DNA of 33,941 nt from Caldilineales bacterium (GTDB lineage Bacteria > Chloroflexota > Anaerolineae > J102), in assembly GCA_026417535.1 (NCBI GenBank), contig JAOADB010000007.1, positions 1 through 33,941 of the forward strand. The letters are read 5' to 3'. Under the pieces are notes generated by a model that saw nothing but the letters and a program-made list of their open reading frames with translations, searched no databases and was not told the DNA's origin. Position 1 is the first letter of the stretch; each line of letters begins with the position of its first letter. Made by a program: the position numbers and the translations under genes. Of the stretch, positions 14,260-21,945 are shown piece after piece.

Positions 14260-16581
14260 ATGCACACGGTGTCTCGCCTTCTCCTCGCGTTGCTGGTCTT
14301 GGCCCTCGCCACGACGGGTCTGGGGTCTGCTTCGGTTCCCGCCGTGATGGCCCAGCAAACGTTCCCGGATGACGAGATCGCGTTCATCAACGCCAACAGT
14401 TTCATCCAAATCGTTGACCCCTTTACACCGGCCGGCCGTCTGCCCTTCAACTGGGTTTCGCCCGTAGGCGGCTGGACCGATTTCGTCGTGCTCGACAGCA
14501 ACGGCGACCGTATCCCCGAAATTCTCGCCATCGGCGGCGGTACGGCCCGGCTCTTTGCGCCCTATACGCCTTCCGGCATCACGCCGCCAACCTGGACGAA
14601 TCAGCTACCGGCAGGATTCGTCTATACCCGCGCGACGGCGGGCGACCTCGTCCCCGGCGACGGCGGTCGTGATGAGATCGTCCTCCATCGCACCGATAAC
14701 CGCGGGGGCGGAAGCTACAGCCTGCAGATTTACGATGGCGATAGCGGCGGCACGACCTGGCAGCTCGTGTACGAAGAGTTCTTCGCCGTGCCCTGGATTC
14801 GCATGGAAACCGGCGATTACAACGGCCTGGAGGGCGAGGAGCTGATCCTGGTGCGCAACGGCCTGCCGCCCGACCGCCTCGATCGCCGCATCAAGATCCT
14901 GGCCCGCACCCCGACCGGTGTCTTCCAGACCTTTGCCGAACAGACCTACAACTTCCCCTGGATCGATCTGGCCGTAGGCAACACCCACACCAACAACGGC
15001 AACTTGGCCGAAATTGTCCTCACCCGCGACCAGGTGCTGGGGGTGTTCCCCTCCTATCTCGTGTTTCAGTACGCACCACCCGTGCTCATCGCCGATGCGC
15101 CGACGGGCGAGCGACGATTCTTCCCGCCTTTCTTCGATATCGCCTTGGGCGACACGAACGCCAGCGGTGATGCCGAGGTCTTCCTCATCCGCGACCCTCT
15201 GGAAGGCGGCACGGGCATTTCCCTCATCGGCATCAACCACGGCAGCGACCCCTTCCCGGCCGAGTGGGAAAACGGCGTGCAGCTGGGTCGTAATCTCCAG
15301 GCCGTGGCCATGGGCGATGTGGACGGCGATGGCCGCGCCGAGGTGGTGGTAGCGCAGCCGGGCAGCTATCGCATCTGGCTGGAGCCGGCCAGCAGCCTGA
15401 CGAATTCAACCGGCTGGATCACCGCTTCGTTCCAGTCGCCCATCGTCCTGCGCACGGGCAACTTCGACGCCGACGGCATCAGCTTTGAACCCCCGCGGCT
15501 GGCCGTGGACAAAACGAGCATGACCTTTGGCATGCTACGCGGGGGCGCCAATCCGCCGGCCCAGACCTTCCAGGTGACGAACGCCGGCGGCGGTGGCGCC
15601 ATCGCCTATGAGGTCGCCAAAGAGCGCGGCAGCGCCTGGCTCCAGGTCACGCCCTTTGAAGGCGCCACGCCGACAACTCACACCGTCACCGTTGACGGCG
15701 CCAACCTGCCCCCCGGCACCTATACCGACACCATTATCATCACCGCCGTCACTCAGGGCGTGCAGGATAGCCCCCGTCGCATCGCCGTGACCCTGACGGT
15801 GACGCCCACCGGTCCCGAACTGGGTGTGCAGCCGACCAGCCTGCGCTTCGATTACAATTACGGCGGCGTCATCCCTGCGCCGCAAACCCTGACCATCCGC
15901 AATGTCGGCGACGGTGGTCCGCAGAACTATCGGCTGACGGTGACGACGGCCGACGGCGGCAACTGGCTGCGGACGGACAAAACCTCCGGCCGCACCGATG
16001 ACACGGTTGCCGTCTCCGTCAACCCGACCAACTTGCGACCCGGCGAATACAGCGGCACCATTCGGGTGGATGCCGGCGCCATCCGCGGCAGCCCTGTGAA
16101 CATCCCGGTAACCCTGCGGATCGTGGCCACGGGCATGATCGTGACCCCGACGAGCCTGATTATGGTCGCCGATCCGGCTCTGCCCTCCCCGCGGGCGCTG
16201 ATCAATGTGGACCAAAGCGTACCCGGTCAGGGCGCCATCCACTGGTATGCCTACGCCGTGCTGTCGGGTGACTGGTGGGATATGGCCGATCGCACCGGGA
16301 CATGGGAGGTCAGCCCTGATGGTCGTCGCGTGGTGCTCACCGCTCCTGACGGCGCTGTGACCACGCTCAGCACCGTGCCTTGGGTCATCTTGACGCCCAA
16401 CAACGGTTTCACACCTGGCTCGTTCCAGGTCTCCCTGGACGTGCCCCGAGCGCCGTTGGGCGAGACGCGCGTGACCATCCTCGTGGACGGTGGTCCTGGC
16501 ACGCCCGGCCGTTTCCAGGGTGTAGACGTTCGGATCAACGTCAACAACGGCGGCGCCTGGTTGCCCTTGATCCGCAGGTAA
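14260..16581 (+). CDS. Secreted protein: FG-GAP-like repeats plus Ig-like/BACON domains
   Basis: 773 residues. The ATG at 14260 follows AAGGAG by 10 nt and starts a signal peptide (MHTVSRLLLALLVLALA...VMA, cleavage near residue 31). Residues about 55-400 carry repeated D-x-(N/D)-G-D-x-x-(A/P)-E units (DSNGDRIPEI, GDVDGDGRAEVVV, GDTNASGDAEVF) typical of FG-GAP/VCBS beta-propellers. Two BACON-like Ig modules follow (about 414-516 and 518-620), each with V.PT(S)L.F, a QTF.V/QTL.I strand, WL, and L(P)PG-x-Y-x-(D/G)-T-I-x-(I/V). The final about 150 residues form another strand-rich module ending WLPLIRR. It is likely a cell-surface or extracellular binding protein; no enzyme motif is seen. A long hairpin repeat ends the unit. 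Confidence 0.85.
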   Translation: MHTVSRLLLALLVLALATTGLGSASVPAVMAQQTFPDDEIAFINANSFIQIVDPFTPAGRLPFNWVSPVGGWTDFVVLDSNGDRIPEILAIGGGTARLFAPYTPSGITPPTWTNQLPAGFVYTRATAGDLVPGDGGRDEIVLHRTDNRGGGSYSLQIYDGDSGGTTWQLVYEEFFAVPWIRMETGDYNGLEGEELILVRNGLPPDRLDRRIKILARTPTGVFQTFAEQTYNFPWIDLAVGNTHTNNGNLAEIVLTRDQVLGVFPSYLVFQYAPPVLIADAPTGERRFFPPFFDIALGDTNASGDAEVFLIRDPLEGGTGISLIGINHGSDPFPAEWENGVQLGRNLQAVAMGDVDGDGRAEVVVAQPGSYRIWLEPASSLTNSTGWITASFQSPIVLRTGNFDADGISFEPPRLAVDKTSMTFGMLRGGANPPAQTFQVTNAGGGGAIAYEVAKERGSAWLQVTPFEGATPTTHTVTVDGANLPPGTYTDTIIITAVTQGVQDSPRRIAVTLTVTPTGPELGVQPTSLRFDYNYGGVIPAPQTLTIRNVGDGGPQNYRLTVTTADGGNWLRTDKTSGRTDDTVAVSVNPTNLRPGEYSGTIRVDAGAIRGSPVNIPVTLRIVATGMIVTPTSLIMVADPALPSPRALINVDQSVPGQGAIHWYAYAVLSGDWWDMADRTGTWEVSPDGRRVVLTAPDGAVTTLSTVPWVILTPNNGFTPGSFQVSLDVPRAPLGETRVTILVDGGPGTPGRFQGVDVRINVNNGGAWLPLIRR

Positions 16582-16603
16582 TCCGCAAGAACTGAGTTCC
16601 CGT

Positions 16604-16662
16604 GACGAAGGACGAAAGACGGCGGACGGAGAGGTTTCGTCTTCCGTCGTTCGTCCTTCGTC
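16604..16662. repeat. Intergenic GACGAAGGACGAA inverted repeat between convergent genes
   Basis: Arms GACGAAGGACGAA (16604-16616) and TTCGTCCTTCGTC (16650-16662) pair perfectly over 13 bp. The pairing continues inward after one mismatch (GACGG with CCGTC), giving an imperfect stem of over 20 bp. It lies between the stops of the secreted protein gene and the sirtuin gene, so it may act as a two-way terminator. Confidence 0.8.
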
Positions 16663-16711
16663 TTGTTCTTTGACCAACTACCGAAACGAACGAATCATCA
16701 CAGACTACCGG

Positions 16712-17485
16712 TTACCCCCGCAACCCCTGCACGATTCGTGGCATAGCCTCGGCCACGTCGGCGTGCAGGACGACATCGGCCAGGTGGTCGTAGGGTGTGG
16801 GGCCGAGGTTGACGATGATGAGACGGGCCCCGCGACGCACCGCCAGCGCCGGCAGGTCGGCCGCGGGCATGACCTCCAGCGAGGAACCAACCACGAGCAT
16901 CAAATCGCAGCGGAGAGCCTCTTCCTGGGCCATCAGGATTTCTTCTTCGGGCAACGGCTCGCCGAAGAGCACCACATCCGGTTTCAAGATGCTGCCGCAG
17001 CGTTGACAGACAGGCAACTCCCCCCGCTCCAGAAACGCCGGCAGATAGCCGTCCATGGCGTCTTGAAAGCGACAGCGCAGACATTGCACGGTGCGCAAAT
17101 GGCCGTGCAACTCGACGACCCGCCGGGAGCCGGCCTTTTGGTGGAGGGCGTCAATATTTTGGGTGATCAGCAGATGGAGCTTGCCCAGCCGTTCCAGTTC
17201 AACCAGCGCGAGATGGGCCGGATTGGGACGGGCCTGTACGATTTTTTGCGCCAGGGGCCGTATCCACTCGTAAAAACGCTGCGGTTTCTCGCGAAAACCC
17301 CAGATCGAGGCGATTTCTAGCGGGTCCCAGTGGCTCCACAAACCTGTGCCGGGAGAGCGAAAATCGGGAATGCCGGATGGGGTCGAAATGCCCGCGCCGG
17401 TAAGCACCACCACCCGATGGGCTTCGCGCAACAGATGGATGGCCGATTCGAGTTGGGAACGGTCGAGACGGGGACGACGTAACAC
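16712..17485 (-). CDS. Sirtuin, NAD-dependent protein deacylase (Sir2/CobB family)
   Basis: 257 residues. Motifs in order: the NAD site GAGIST (30-35) with GIPDFRSPGTGLW (38-50), QNIDALH (109-115), the catalytic histidine in ELHGH (His127), a zinc site with Cys135/Cys138 and Cys160/Cys163, then VVGSSLEVMPA (198-208) and VNLGPTPYD. It removes acyl groups from protein lysines using NAD, in the cytoplasm. The start is a GTG at 17485 chosen for the right distance to the first Rossmann strand; no Shine-Dalgarno is visible. It is divergent from the phosphatidyltransferase gene. No Tyr/Arg desuccinylase pair is apparent at the substrate loop, so specificity is open. Confidence 0.93.
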   Translation of the reverse strand: MLRRPRLDRSQLESAIHLLREAHRVVVLTGAGISTPSGIPDFRSPGTGLWSHWDPLEIASIWGFREKPQRFYEWIRPLAQKIVQARPNPAHLALVELERLGKLHLLITQNIDALHQKAGSRRVVELHGHLRTVQCLRCRFQDAMDGYLPAFLERGELPVCQRCGSILKPDVVLFGEPLPEEEILMAQEEALRCDLMLVVGSSLEVMPAADLPALAVRRGARLIIVNLGPTPYDHLADVVLHADVAEAMPRIVQGLRG

Positions 17486-17525
17486 AGAGGCAGATAAACA
17501 GGCGGGCGAGGGAGAGCAGGAGGCT

Positions 17526-17554
17526 TTGACACTCTATTGGGCCTATTGTACACT
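17526..17554 (+). promoter_or_regulatory. Promoter of the CDP-alcohol phosphatidyltransferase gene
   Basis: TTGACA (17526-17531), 17 bp, TACACT (17549-17554). The predicted start is near 17561, about 50 nt before the ATG at 17611. Confidence 0.55.
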
Positions 17555-17610
17555 GTTTTACGCTGATCGTCGAAATGACCGACCATTTTCGCAAGACAAA
17601 GGAAATGTCC

Positions 17611-18192
17611 ATGCTCACCGAATGGGGCCGCCGCAACTTCAAAACCTTCTTCGATTCCATCGCCCGGGTGTTGGTGGCGCTCCATATCACCCCCAATGTC
17701 GTTACCTTTCTTGGGTTGTTGGGCACTCTGGTGGTGGCCTACCTGATCGTGGAAGGCCGTCTGTTGGCCGCCGGGTTGCTCTACATCATCGCCGCCGGTT
17801 CCGATGCCATTGACGGCACCCTCGCGCGGCTGTTGGGCGTGCGCAACCGCTTCGGCGCCTTTTGGGATAGCACGCTCGATCGCTTGGGCGAAGCCATCGT
17901 CATCGCCAGCCTGGGCTATTGGGCGGCCCGGCAAGGGGATACGAACGGCGTGCTCATCGCCTTTGCCGCCCTGGTGACCAGTTATCTGGTCAGCTACACA
18001 CGGGCGCGGGCCGAAGGGCTGGGTATGAGCACGAAAGTGGGCATCGGCACCCGGGTCGAGCGGTTTATCATCATGGTCGTGGGCCTTGTCCTCAATCGCC
18101 CCATGATCGCTCTGGCCGTTGTCGCCGTCATGGCTGGTATCACCGTGATCCAACGCATCACCGACATCTGGCTGCAAACGCGGAAAGAATAG
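17611..18192 (+). CDS. CDP-alcohol phosphatidyltransferase, membrane phospholipid synthase
   Basis: 193 residues. The ATG at 17611 has AAAGGA 7 nt upstream; earlier ATGs at 17575 and 17605 are less well placed. The full family signature is D65-x2-D68-G69-x2-A72-R73-x8-G82-x3-D86-x3-D90, which binds two metal ions and transfers a phosphatidyl group from CDP-diacylglycerol to an alcohol. About six membrane helices are expected. The second substrate (glycerol phosphate, inositol phosphate or other) is not decidable; the N-terminal ITPNVVTFLGLLGTL resembles both PgsA-like and inositol-phosphate enzymes. It stands 64 bp before the sigma factor gene and might be co-transcribed with it. Confidence 0.9.
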   Translation: MLTEWGRRNFKTFFDSIARVLVALHITPNVVTFLGLLGTLVVAYLIVEGRLLAAGLLYIIAAGSDAIDGTLARLLGVRNRFGAFWDSTLDRLGEAIVIASLGYWAARQGDTNGVLIAFAALVTSYLVSYTRARAEGLGMSTKVGIGTRVERFIIMVVGLVLNRPMIALAVVAVMAGITVIQRITDIWLQTRKE

Positions 18193-18256
18193 CCCTTTTT
18201 CTCCTTTTTGCCCGTAGCTGTTGGCTTCTGGCCTCGTCTTGACTCTTCAGACAGCG

Positions 18257-18817
18257 ATGTCGTCTTCCCCCGCAGACGAGGTAACACTGGTAGAGCGGGC
18301 CGCCCAAAGCGATCCCGATGCCATTGCTTCCCTCTACGATCGATACGCGCCCAAAATCTACAGCTACATTTATCACCGTCTCAGCGACCCGTTTTTGGCC
18401 GAAGACCTGACCGGTCAGGTCTTTTTACGCATGCTCGAAGCCCTGCGCTCTGAGCGAGGCTGGCACAGCTCGTTTTCCGGGTGGCTGTTTCGCATTGCTC
18501 ATAATCTGATCATTGACCACTATCGCCGGCGCGATCAAGCCGGGTTCGTGGCCATTGACGATGTGTACCCGTTGCCGGCCCATGATACCGATCCCTACCA
18601 AATTGCCGCCGCTCATCTCGATAGCACAGCGCTGCTCGAAGCCATCCATCGCTTGACCGAAGAACAGGCGCAGGTGATCACACTGCGTTTCCTCGAAGGC
18701 TACAGCATCAACGAAGTGGCCACACTCATGGAGAAATCGGAGGGTGCCATCAAGGCGCTCCAGTATCGCGCGGTGAACAATTTGCGCCGCTTGCTGATGG
18801 GGGAGGAACCGCTATGA
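18257..18817 (+). CDS. ECF-type RNA polymerase sigma-70 factor
   Basis: 186 residues from the ATG at 18257 (a TTG at 18221 is an upstream alternative; no good Shine-Dalgarno for either). Region 2 spans about 24-93 (SLYDRYAPKIYSYIYHRL, DLTGQVFLRMLEAL, GWLFRIAHNLIIDHYRRR) and region 4 about 128-180 (LTEEQAQVITLRFLEGYSINEVATLM, SEGAIKALQYRAVNNLRRLL). It redirects RNA polymerase to a small regulon. The stop overlaps the next start (ATGA, 18814-18817), so the downstream membrane protein is almost certainly its partner, as with anti-sigma factors. The signal and regulon are unknown. Confidence 0.95.
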   Translation: MSSSPADEVTLVERAAQSDPDAIASLYDRYAPKIYSYIYHRLSDPFLAEDLTGQVFLRMLEALRSERGWHSSFSGWLFRIAHNLIIDHYRRRDQAGFVAIDDVYPLPAHDTDPYQIAAAHLDSTALLEAIHRLTEEQAQVITLRFLEGYSINEVATLMEKSEGAIKALQYRAVNNLRRLLMGEEPL

Positions 18818-20685
18818 GCCAGGAAGCGGCCTTTGAACGGTTTCAGCAGTTGCTGGAACGCTTGGAGCGGGGCGAGAGCACCCCAGAGGAACTGCGCGCA
18901 GCCGCGTCGGCCGAGATGGCGCCCCTCGTCGAAATGGTTCTGCACCTCCGGGCGGCAGCAGCGCCGCCACCCGACCCTGCGGCGGCGCTGGCGCGTGCCC
19001 GACAACGGGTGCTGGCATCGGTCGAGCCGCTCCCTGCGCCGGTTCCGGCCCGACCCCCTACACCGGCTCGGCGATGGACCTGGCCGGAGCTTTTCCCGCG
19101 CCGGTTACAGCCCGCTTGGGCGCTGGCCCTGCTTCTGGTGGTCCTTTTGGGCGCCCTGACCCTGGGCGGGGTGCGCGTCTCGGCGGCAGCCCTGCCCGGC
19201 GAACCCCTGTATCCCCTCAAGCGCGCCTCCGAGACCGTCGGTTTGCTCCTCACCTTTGACCCGGCAGAAAGGGCCGAACGCCTGGCCACCCTCCGCGAGC
19301 GGCGCCTACGCGAGATCGAAGCCGTGTTGGAACGCGGTTGGCAGGTCCGTGTGGACTACGAGGCCCCCCTGATCGGTCGCGAAGGCCCCTACTGGCGGGT
19401 CGGGCCTTATCTGCTGGAAGTGAGCGATGCGGCTTTGGCCCAGGTACCAACCGGTACCTGGCTGCGCGTGGTTGGCACCACCGGCGGCGACGGCATCATC
19501 CGCGTCAGCCGCTGGAGCCTGGTGCGGGTTCCTCCGCCCGTTCCCGTGGTCACGCCTACGCCGTTGTCCACGGTTACGCCCACGCCAACTCTCCTCCCGG
19601 TCGGCACCGGGGCGGAGGAAAGCCCCACGCCGTTGCCGACCCGGAGGGTCATACGGCCGCCTCAGCCTACCCCCACGCCTGTGCCCACACGCGCGCCGAC
19701 GGCGACCCGACGTCTGCCCACCACGACCCCCACCTCCTCGCCGACGCTGACGGCAACGGCCGTCATCCTGGCCCATACGGGAGTGCTCACCGTCCTCGCA
19801 AGCGACCGCCTGGTCGTGGGCGGCCTGGAGTTCGTGCCGGCGCCGGGATGGCAACCGGCCGATATCCCGCTGGGCAGTCAGGTGCGTGTGCGTTACTACG
19901 TCGCCGCCGACGGCACCCGCGTGGCCATCGGACTTGACCTGCTGGCCACGCCAGCGCCTACCCGACAACCGGCTGTGGTGGTCGTCCGCGGCGAAGTCAC
20001 GGCCCTCTCGGCCAACGCCCTCGTCGTCAATGGCGTGCGCTTCCGGATAACGGCCAGCACTGAAATCATCGGCGATTTGGCCGAAGGGGTCGAGGTCGTT
20101 GTCACCGGCCATGAAGAAGACGGGACGCTCATCGCCGACCGCATCGAGGTCATTGCGTTGCCGCCTGTGGCCTTCGATGGCCTCATTACGAGCATCGCCG
20201 GCAACCGACTGGTCATCGGCGGATACGTTGTGGATATCAGTCGCGCCGTTGTTCAGGGCACGCCTGTCATCGGCGCTTTTGCCCGCGTGAGCGGTCGCCT
20301 GCGCGCAGACGGGGTGGTGTTGGCCGATCGGGTTGTCATCGAGCCTCCCACGGCGACGCCGACCCCTGTGGCCTCGCCCACGGCGGAACCGCCGACGGCC
20401 ACACCGGTTCCGACGGAAGAACCGCCGACGGCCACGCCGATCCCGACGGAGCCACCACGCCCGACGGCCACCCCAATCCCGACGGAACCACCACCACCAA
20501 CCCCTACGTCGGCGCCTACGGAACCACCGACGACGCCGGAAGTCATGAAAGAGCCGATGACGGTCTCGGCTTTCGGCCCCCTTGCCCGGCCTGCCGTCTT
20601 CCGTCGTTTGTCCTTGGCCCCGCTCTTCGGCCGATTCCCGGGACAAAAGCCAAAAAACTCTCTGCGCACCTCTAAACTTCCTTAA
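18814..20685 (+). CDS. Membrane protein coupled to the sigma factor; DUF5667-like with DUF5666-like repeats (putative anti-sigma)
   Basis: 623 residues, start overlapping the sigma stop by 4 bp. Residues 1-70 are a helical, acidic cytoplasmic part (ERFQQLLERLERGE...TPEEL). One membrane helix lies at about 101-121. Directly after it comes ALPGEPLYPLKRASETVGLLLTFDPAERAERLATLRERRLREIEAVLERG, the DUF5667 type of extracytoplasmic segment. Further out are small beta domains resembling DUF5666 (DRLVVGGLEF, NALVVNGVRFRI, NRLVIGGYVVDI) joined by Pro/Thr-rich linkers. The tail has EPPTATP repeats from about residue 510 to 570. The last about 30 residues change character and lie over a copy of the intergenic repeat family. 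Anti-sigma activity is inferred from coupling; no HATPase or zinc anti-sigma motif is seen. Confidence 0.8.
   Translation: MSQEAAFERFQQLLERLERGESTPEELRAAASAEMAPLVEMVLHLRAAAAPPPDPAAALARARQRVLASVEPLPAPVPARPPTPARRWTWPELFPRRLQPAWALALLLVVLLGALTLGGVRVSAAALPGEPLYPLKRASETVGLLLTFDPAERAERLATLRERRLREIEAVLERGWQVRVDYEAPLIGREGPYWRVGPYLLEVSDAALAQVPTGTWLRVVGTTGGDGIIRVSRWSLVRVPPPVPVVTPTPLSTVTPTPTLLPVGTGAEESPTPLPTRRVIRPPQPTPTPVPTRAPTATRRLPTTTPTSSPTLTATAVILAHTGVLTVLASDRLVVGGLEFVPAPGWQPADIPLGSQVRVRYYVAADGTRVAIGLDLLATPAPTRQPAVVVVRGEVTALSANALVVNGVRFRITASTEIIGDLAEGVEVVVTGHEEDGTLIADRIEVIALPPVAFDGLITSIAGNRLVIGGYVVDISRAVVQGTPVIGAFARVSGRLRADGVVLADRVVIEPPTATPTPVASPTAEPPTATPVPTEEPPTATPIPTEPPRPTATPIPTEPPPPTPTSAPTEPPTTPEVMKEPMTVSAFGPLARPAVFRRLSLAPLFGRFPGQKPKNSLRTSKLP
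20595..20617. repeat. Copy of the intergenic repeat inside a coding 3' end
   Basis: This 23-bp stretch (CGTCTTCCGTCG then TTTGTCCTTGG) matches 16638-16660 at 21 of 23 positions, the right arm of the GACGAAGGACG family. Here it is read in frame as part of the anti-sigma-like protein tail. Confidence 0.6.
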
Positions 20686-20735
20686 GTTCCCTCAAGCTCC
20701 CTCAAAACTCCCCCAAGCTCCTCCGAATTCCCCCT
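20682..20735. repeat. Short CT-rich tandem-like repeat
   Basis: Units AAGTTCCCTC, AAGCTCCCTC, AAAACTCCCCC and AAGCTCCTCC follow one another across the stop of the anti-sigma-like gene. Related to the string at 1737-1768. Confidence 0.5.
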
Positions 20736-20772
20736 CAGTTCGTCGTACAACCGAATCAGGAGCATTTCCCCC

Positions 20773-21855
20773 ATGCCCACTGTTCCTTTGCATCCCCCAC
20801 GTCTCGCCCAAACCTGGGCTTCTCCGATCATCCTGGCCCAAGGATCCCAATTGCGACAACCCGTTCTCGCCGTTACGAGCGGTCGGCTCGATTTGTTCTG
20901 GGAAGGTCAGAACGCCATCTACCATCGCTACTGCGACGGCAGCGCTTGGCAACCGCCGATGCGCCTGGTGGGTGGTCGGCAACCTGTGGCCGTGTACGAC
21001 CGCAACGGCGCGCTCCATCTGGCCTTTGCCAACGACTACTCGGGCCGTTACGAGATTTACTACACGGTGCACAAAGGCCACGCCTGGAGTCTGCCCCAGA
21101 ATGTCTCGCTGACGCCCAGAACATCGGCCTACCCTCAGGTGGTGATCGCGCCGGACGGCGTCGTCCATCTGCTGTGGGAGGATGATTCGCCCGGCTATGC
21201 CGTCGTCTACCATGCCCGCCAGCGTGCGGCCTGGCGTTGGGACGGCCGCCCGATCCCCCATGCCGCTGGGCGCCGACCCTGCGGCGCCTTCGACACGACC
21301 GGGCGCCTGCACGTCGTCTTCCAGACGGGCGACGAGGGTTGGACGAGCGGAGATGTGTTTTACACCTGCTGGGATGGCAGGGCCTGGTCGTCGCCACAGC
21401 GCCTGTCCGACGGAACCCATCCGGCGGCCGGCCCCCGCCTCGTGGTAGACGGCGCCGATACCGTCCACGTGGTCTGGAGGGAACGGGGTGAATCGCACGA
21501 GCGGATCGTGTACACCCGCGCCCAAAGCCAGGGCTGGAGCGAGCCGCAACCGCTCAGCGCGCCCCTGGAACGGGGTGGGTGGCCGGCGCTGGCTGCTGGG
21601 AACGGCCTGGTGGCCGCCGTTTGGGACTATTTGGAGACCTTAGAGTACAGCGCCTGCCCGACCGGGCAAGGGGAGTGGCAGGCGATCGAGTTGGCCGTGG
21701 CCGAGAATTATCGGCCGCAAGAGCCTTGGCTGGCCCTGGCCGAGAGCGGTGAGGCGCATCTCGTGTGGCTGTGCGCCAACGCGCAGGGTGAAACCGAGGT
21801 TCATTACACGCGTCGGCATGGGCAAGAACATCGGGTGTTTCTGCCCAAGGTGTGA
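20773..21855 (+). CDS. Seven-repeat beta-propeller protein (sialidase/BNR-like repeats)
   Basis: 360 residues; the ATG at 20773 has AGGAGC about 12 nt upstream. Seven repeats of about 45-50 residues each contain a core of the form G-x-(L/V)-H-(L/V)-(V/A/L)-(W/F), for example LHLAFANDYSGRYEIYY, VHLLWEDDSPGYAVVYH, LHVVFQTG, VHVVWRERGESHERIVYT and AHLVWLCANAQGETEVHYT. This suggests a complete seven-bladed propeller. No signal peptide is evident at the chosen start, which is unusual for such proteins, and no catalytic residues of sialidases are recognisable. It ends HRVFLPKV, recalling the LPLIRR tail of the secreted protein at 14260. It is likely a binding protein; the ligand is unknown. Confidence 0.75.
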   Translation: MPTVPLHPPRLAQTWASPIILAQGSQLRQPVLAVTSGRLDLFWEGQNAIYHRYCDGSAWQPPMRLVGGRQPVAVYDRNGALHLAFANDYSGRYEIYYTVHKGHAWSLPQNVSLTPRTSAYPQVVIAPDGVVHLLWEDDSPGYAVVYHARQRAAWRWDGRPIPHAAGRRPCGAFDTTGRLHVVFQTGDEGWTSGDVFYTCWDGRAWSSPQRLSDGTHPAAGPRLVVDGADTVHVVWRERGESHERIVYTRAQSQGWSEPQPLSAPLERGGWPALAAGNGLVAAVWDYLETLEYSACPTGQGEWQAIELAVAENYRPQEPWLALAESGEAHLVWLCANAQGETEVHYTRRHGQEHRVFLPKV

Positions 21856-21871
21856 TGGGCCGTCGGCAACT

Positions 21872-21901
21872 TTGCCAATTCGACCCTATTCCGGCTAAAA
21901 T
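21872..21901 (+). promoter_or_regulatory. Promoter of the ffh operon
   Basis: TTGCCA (21872-21877), 18 bp, TAAAAT (21896-21901), 5 of 6 matches each. The ATG of ffh is 45 nt downstream of the -10. Confidence 0.6.
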
Positions 21902-21945
21902 GAAGAGTTGGCGCGTTTGACAACCGCCCGTTTCTTCCCGTCGCC

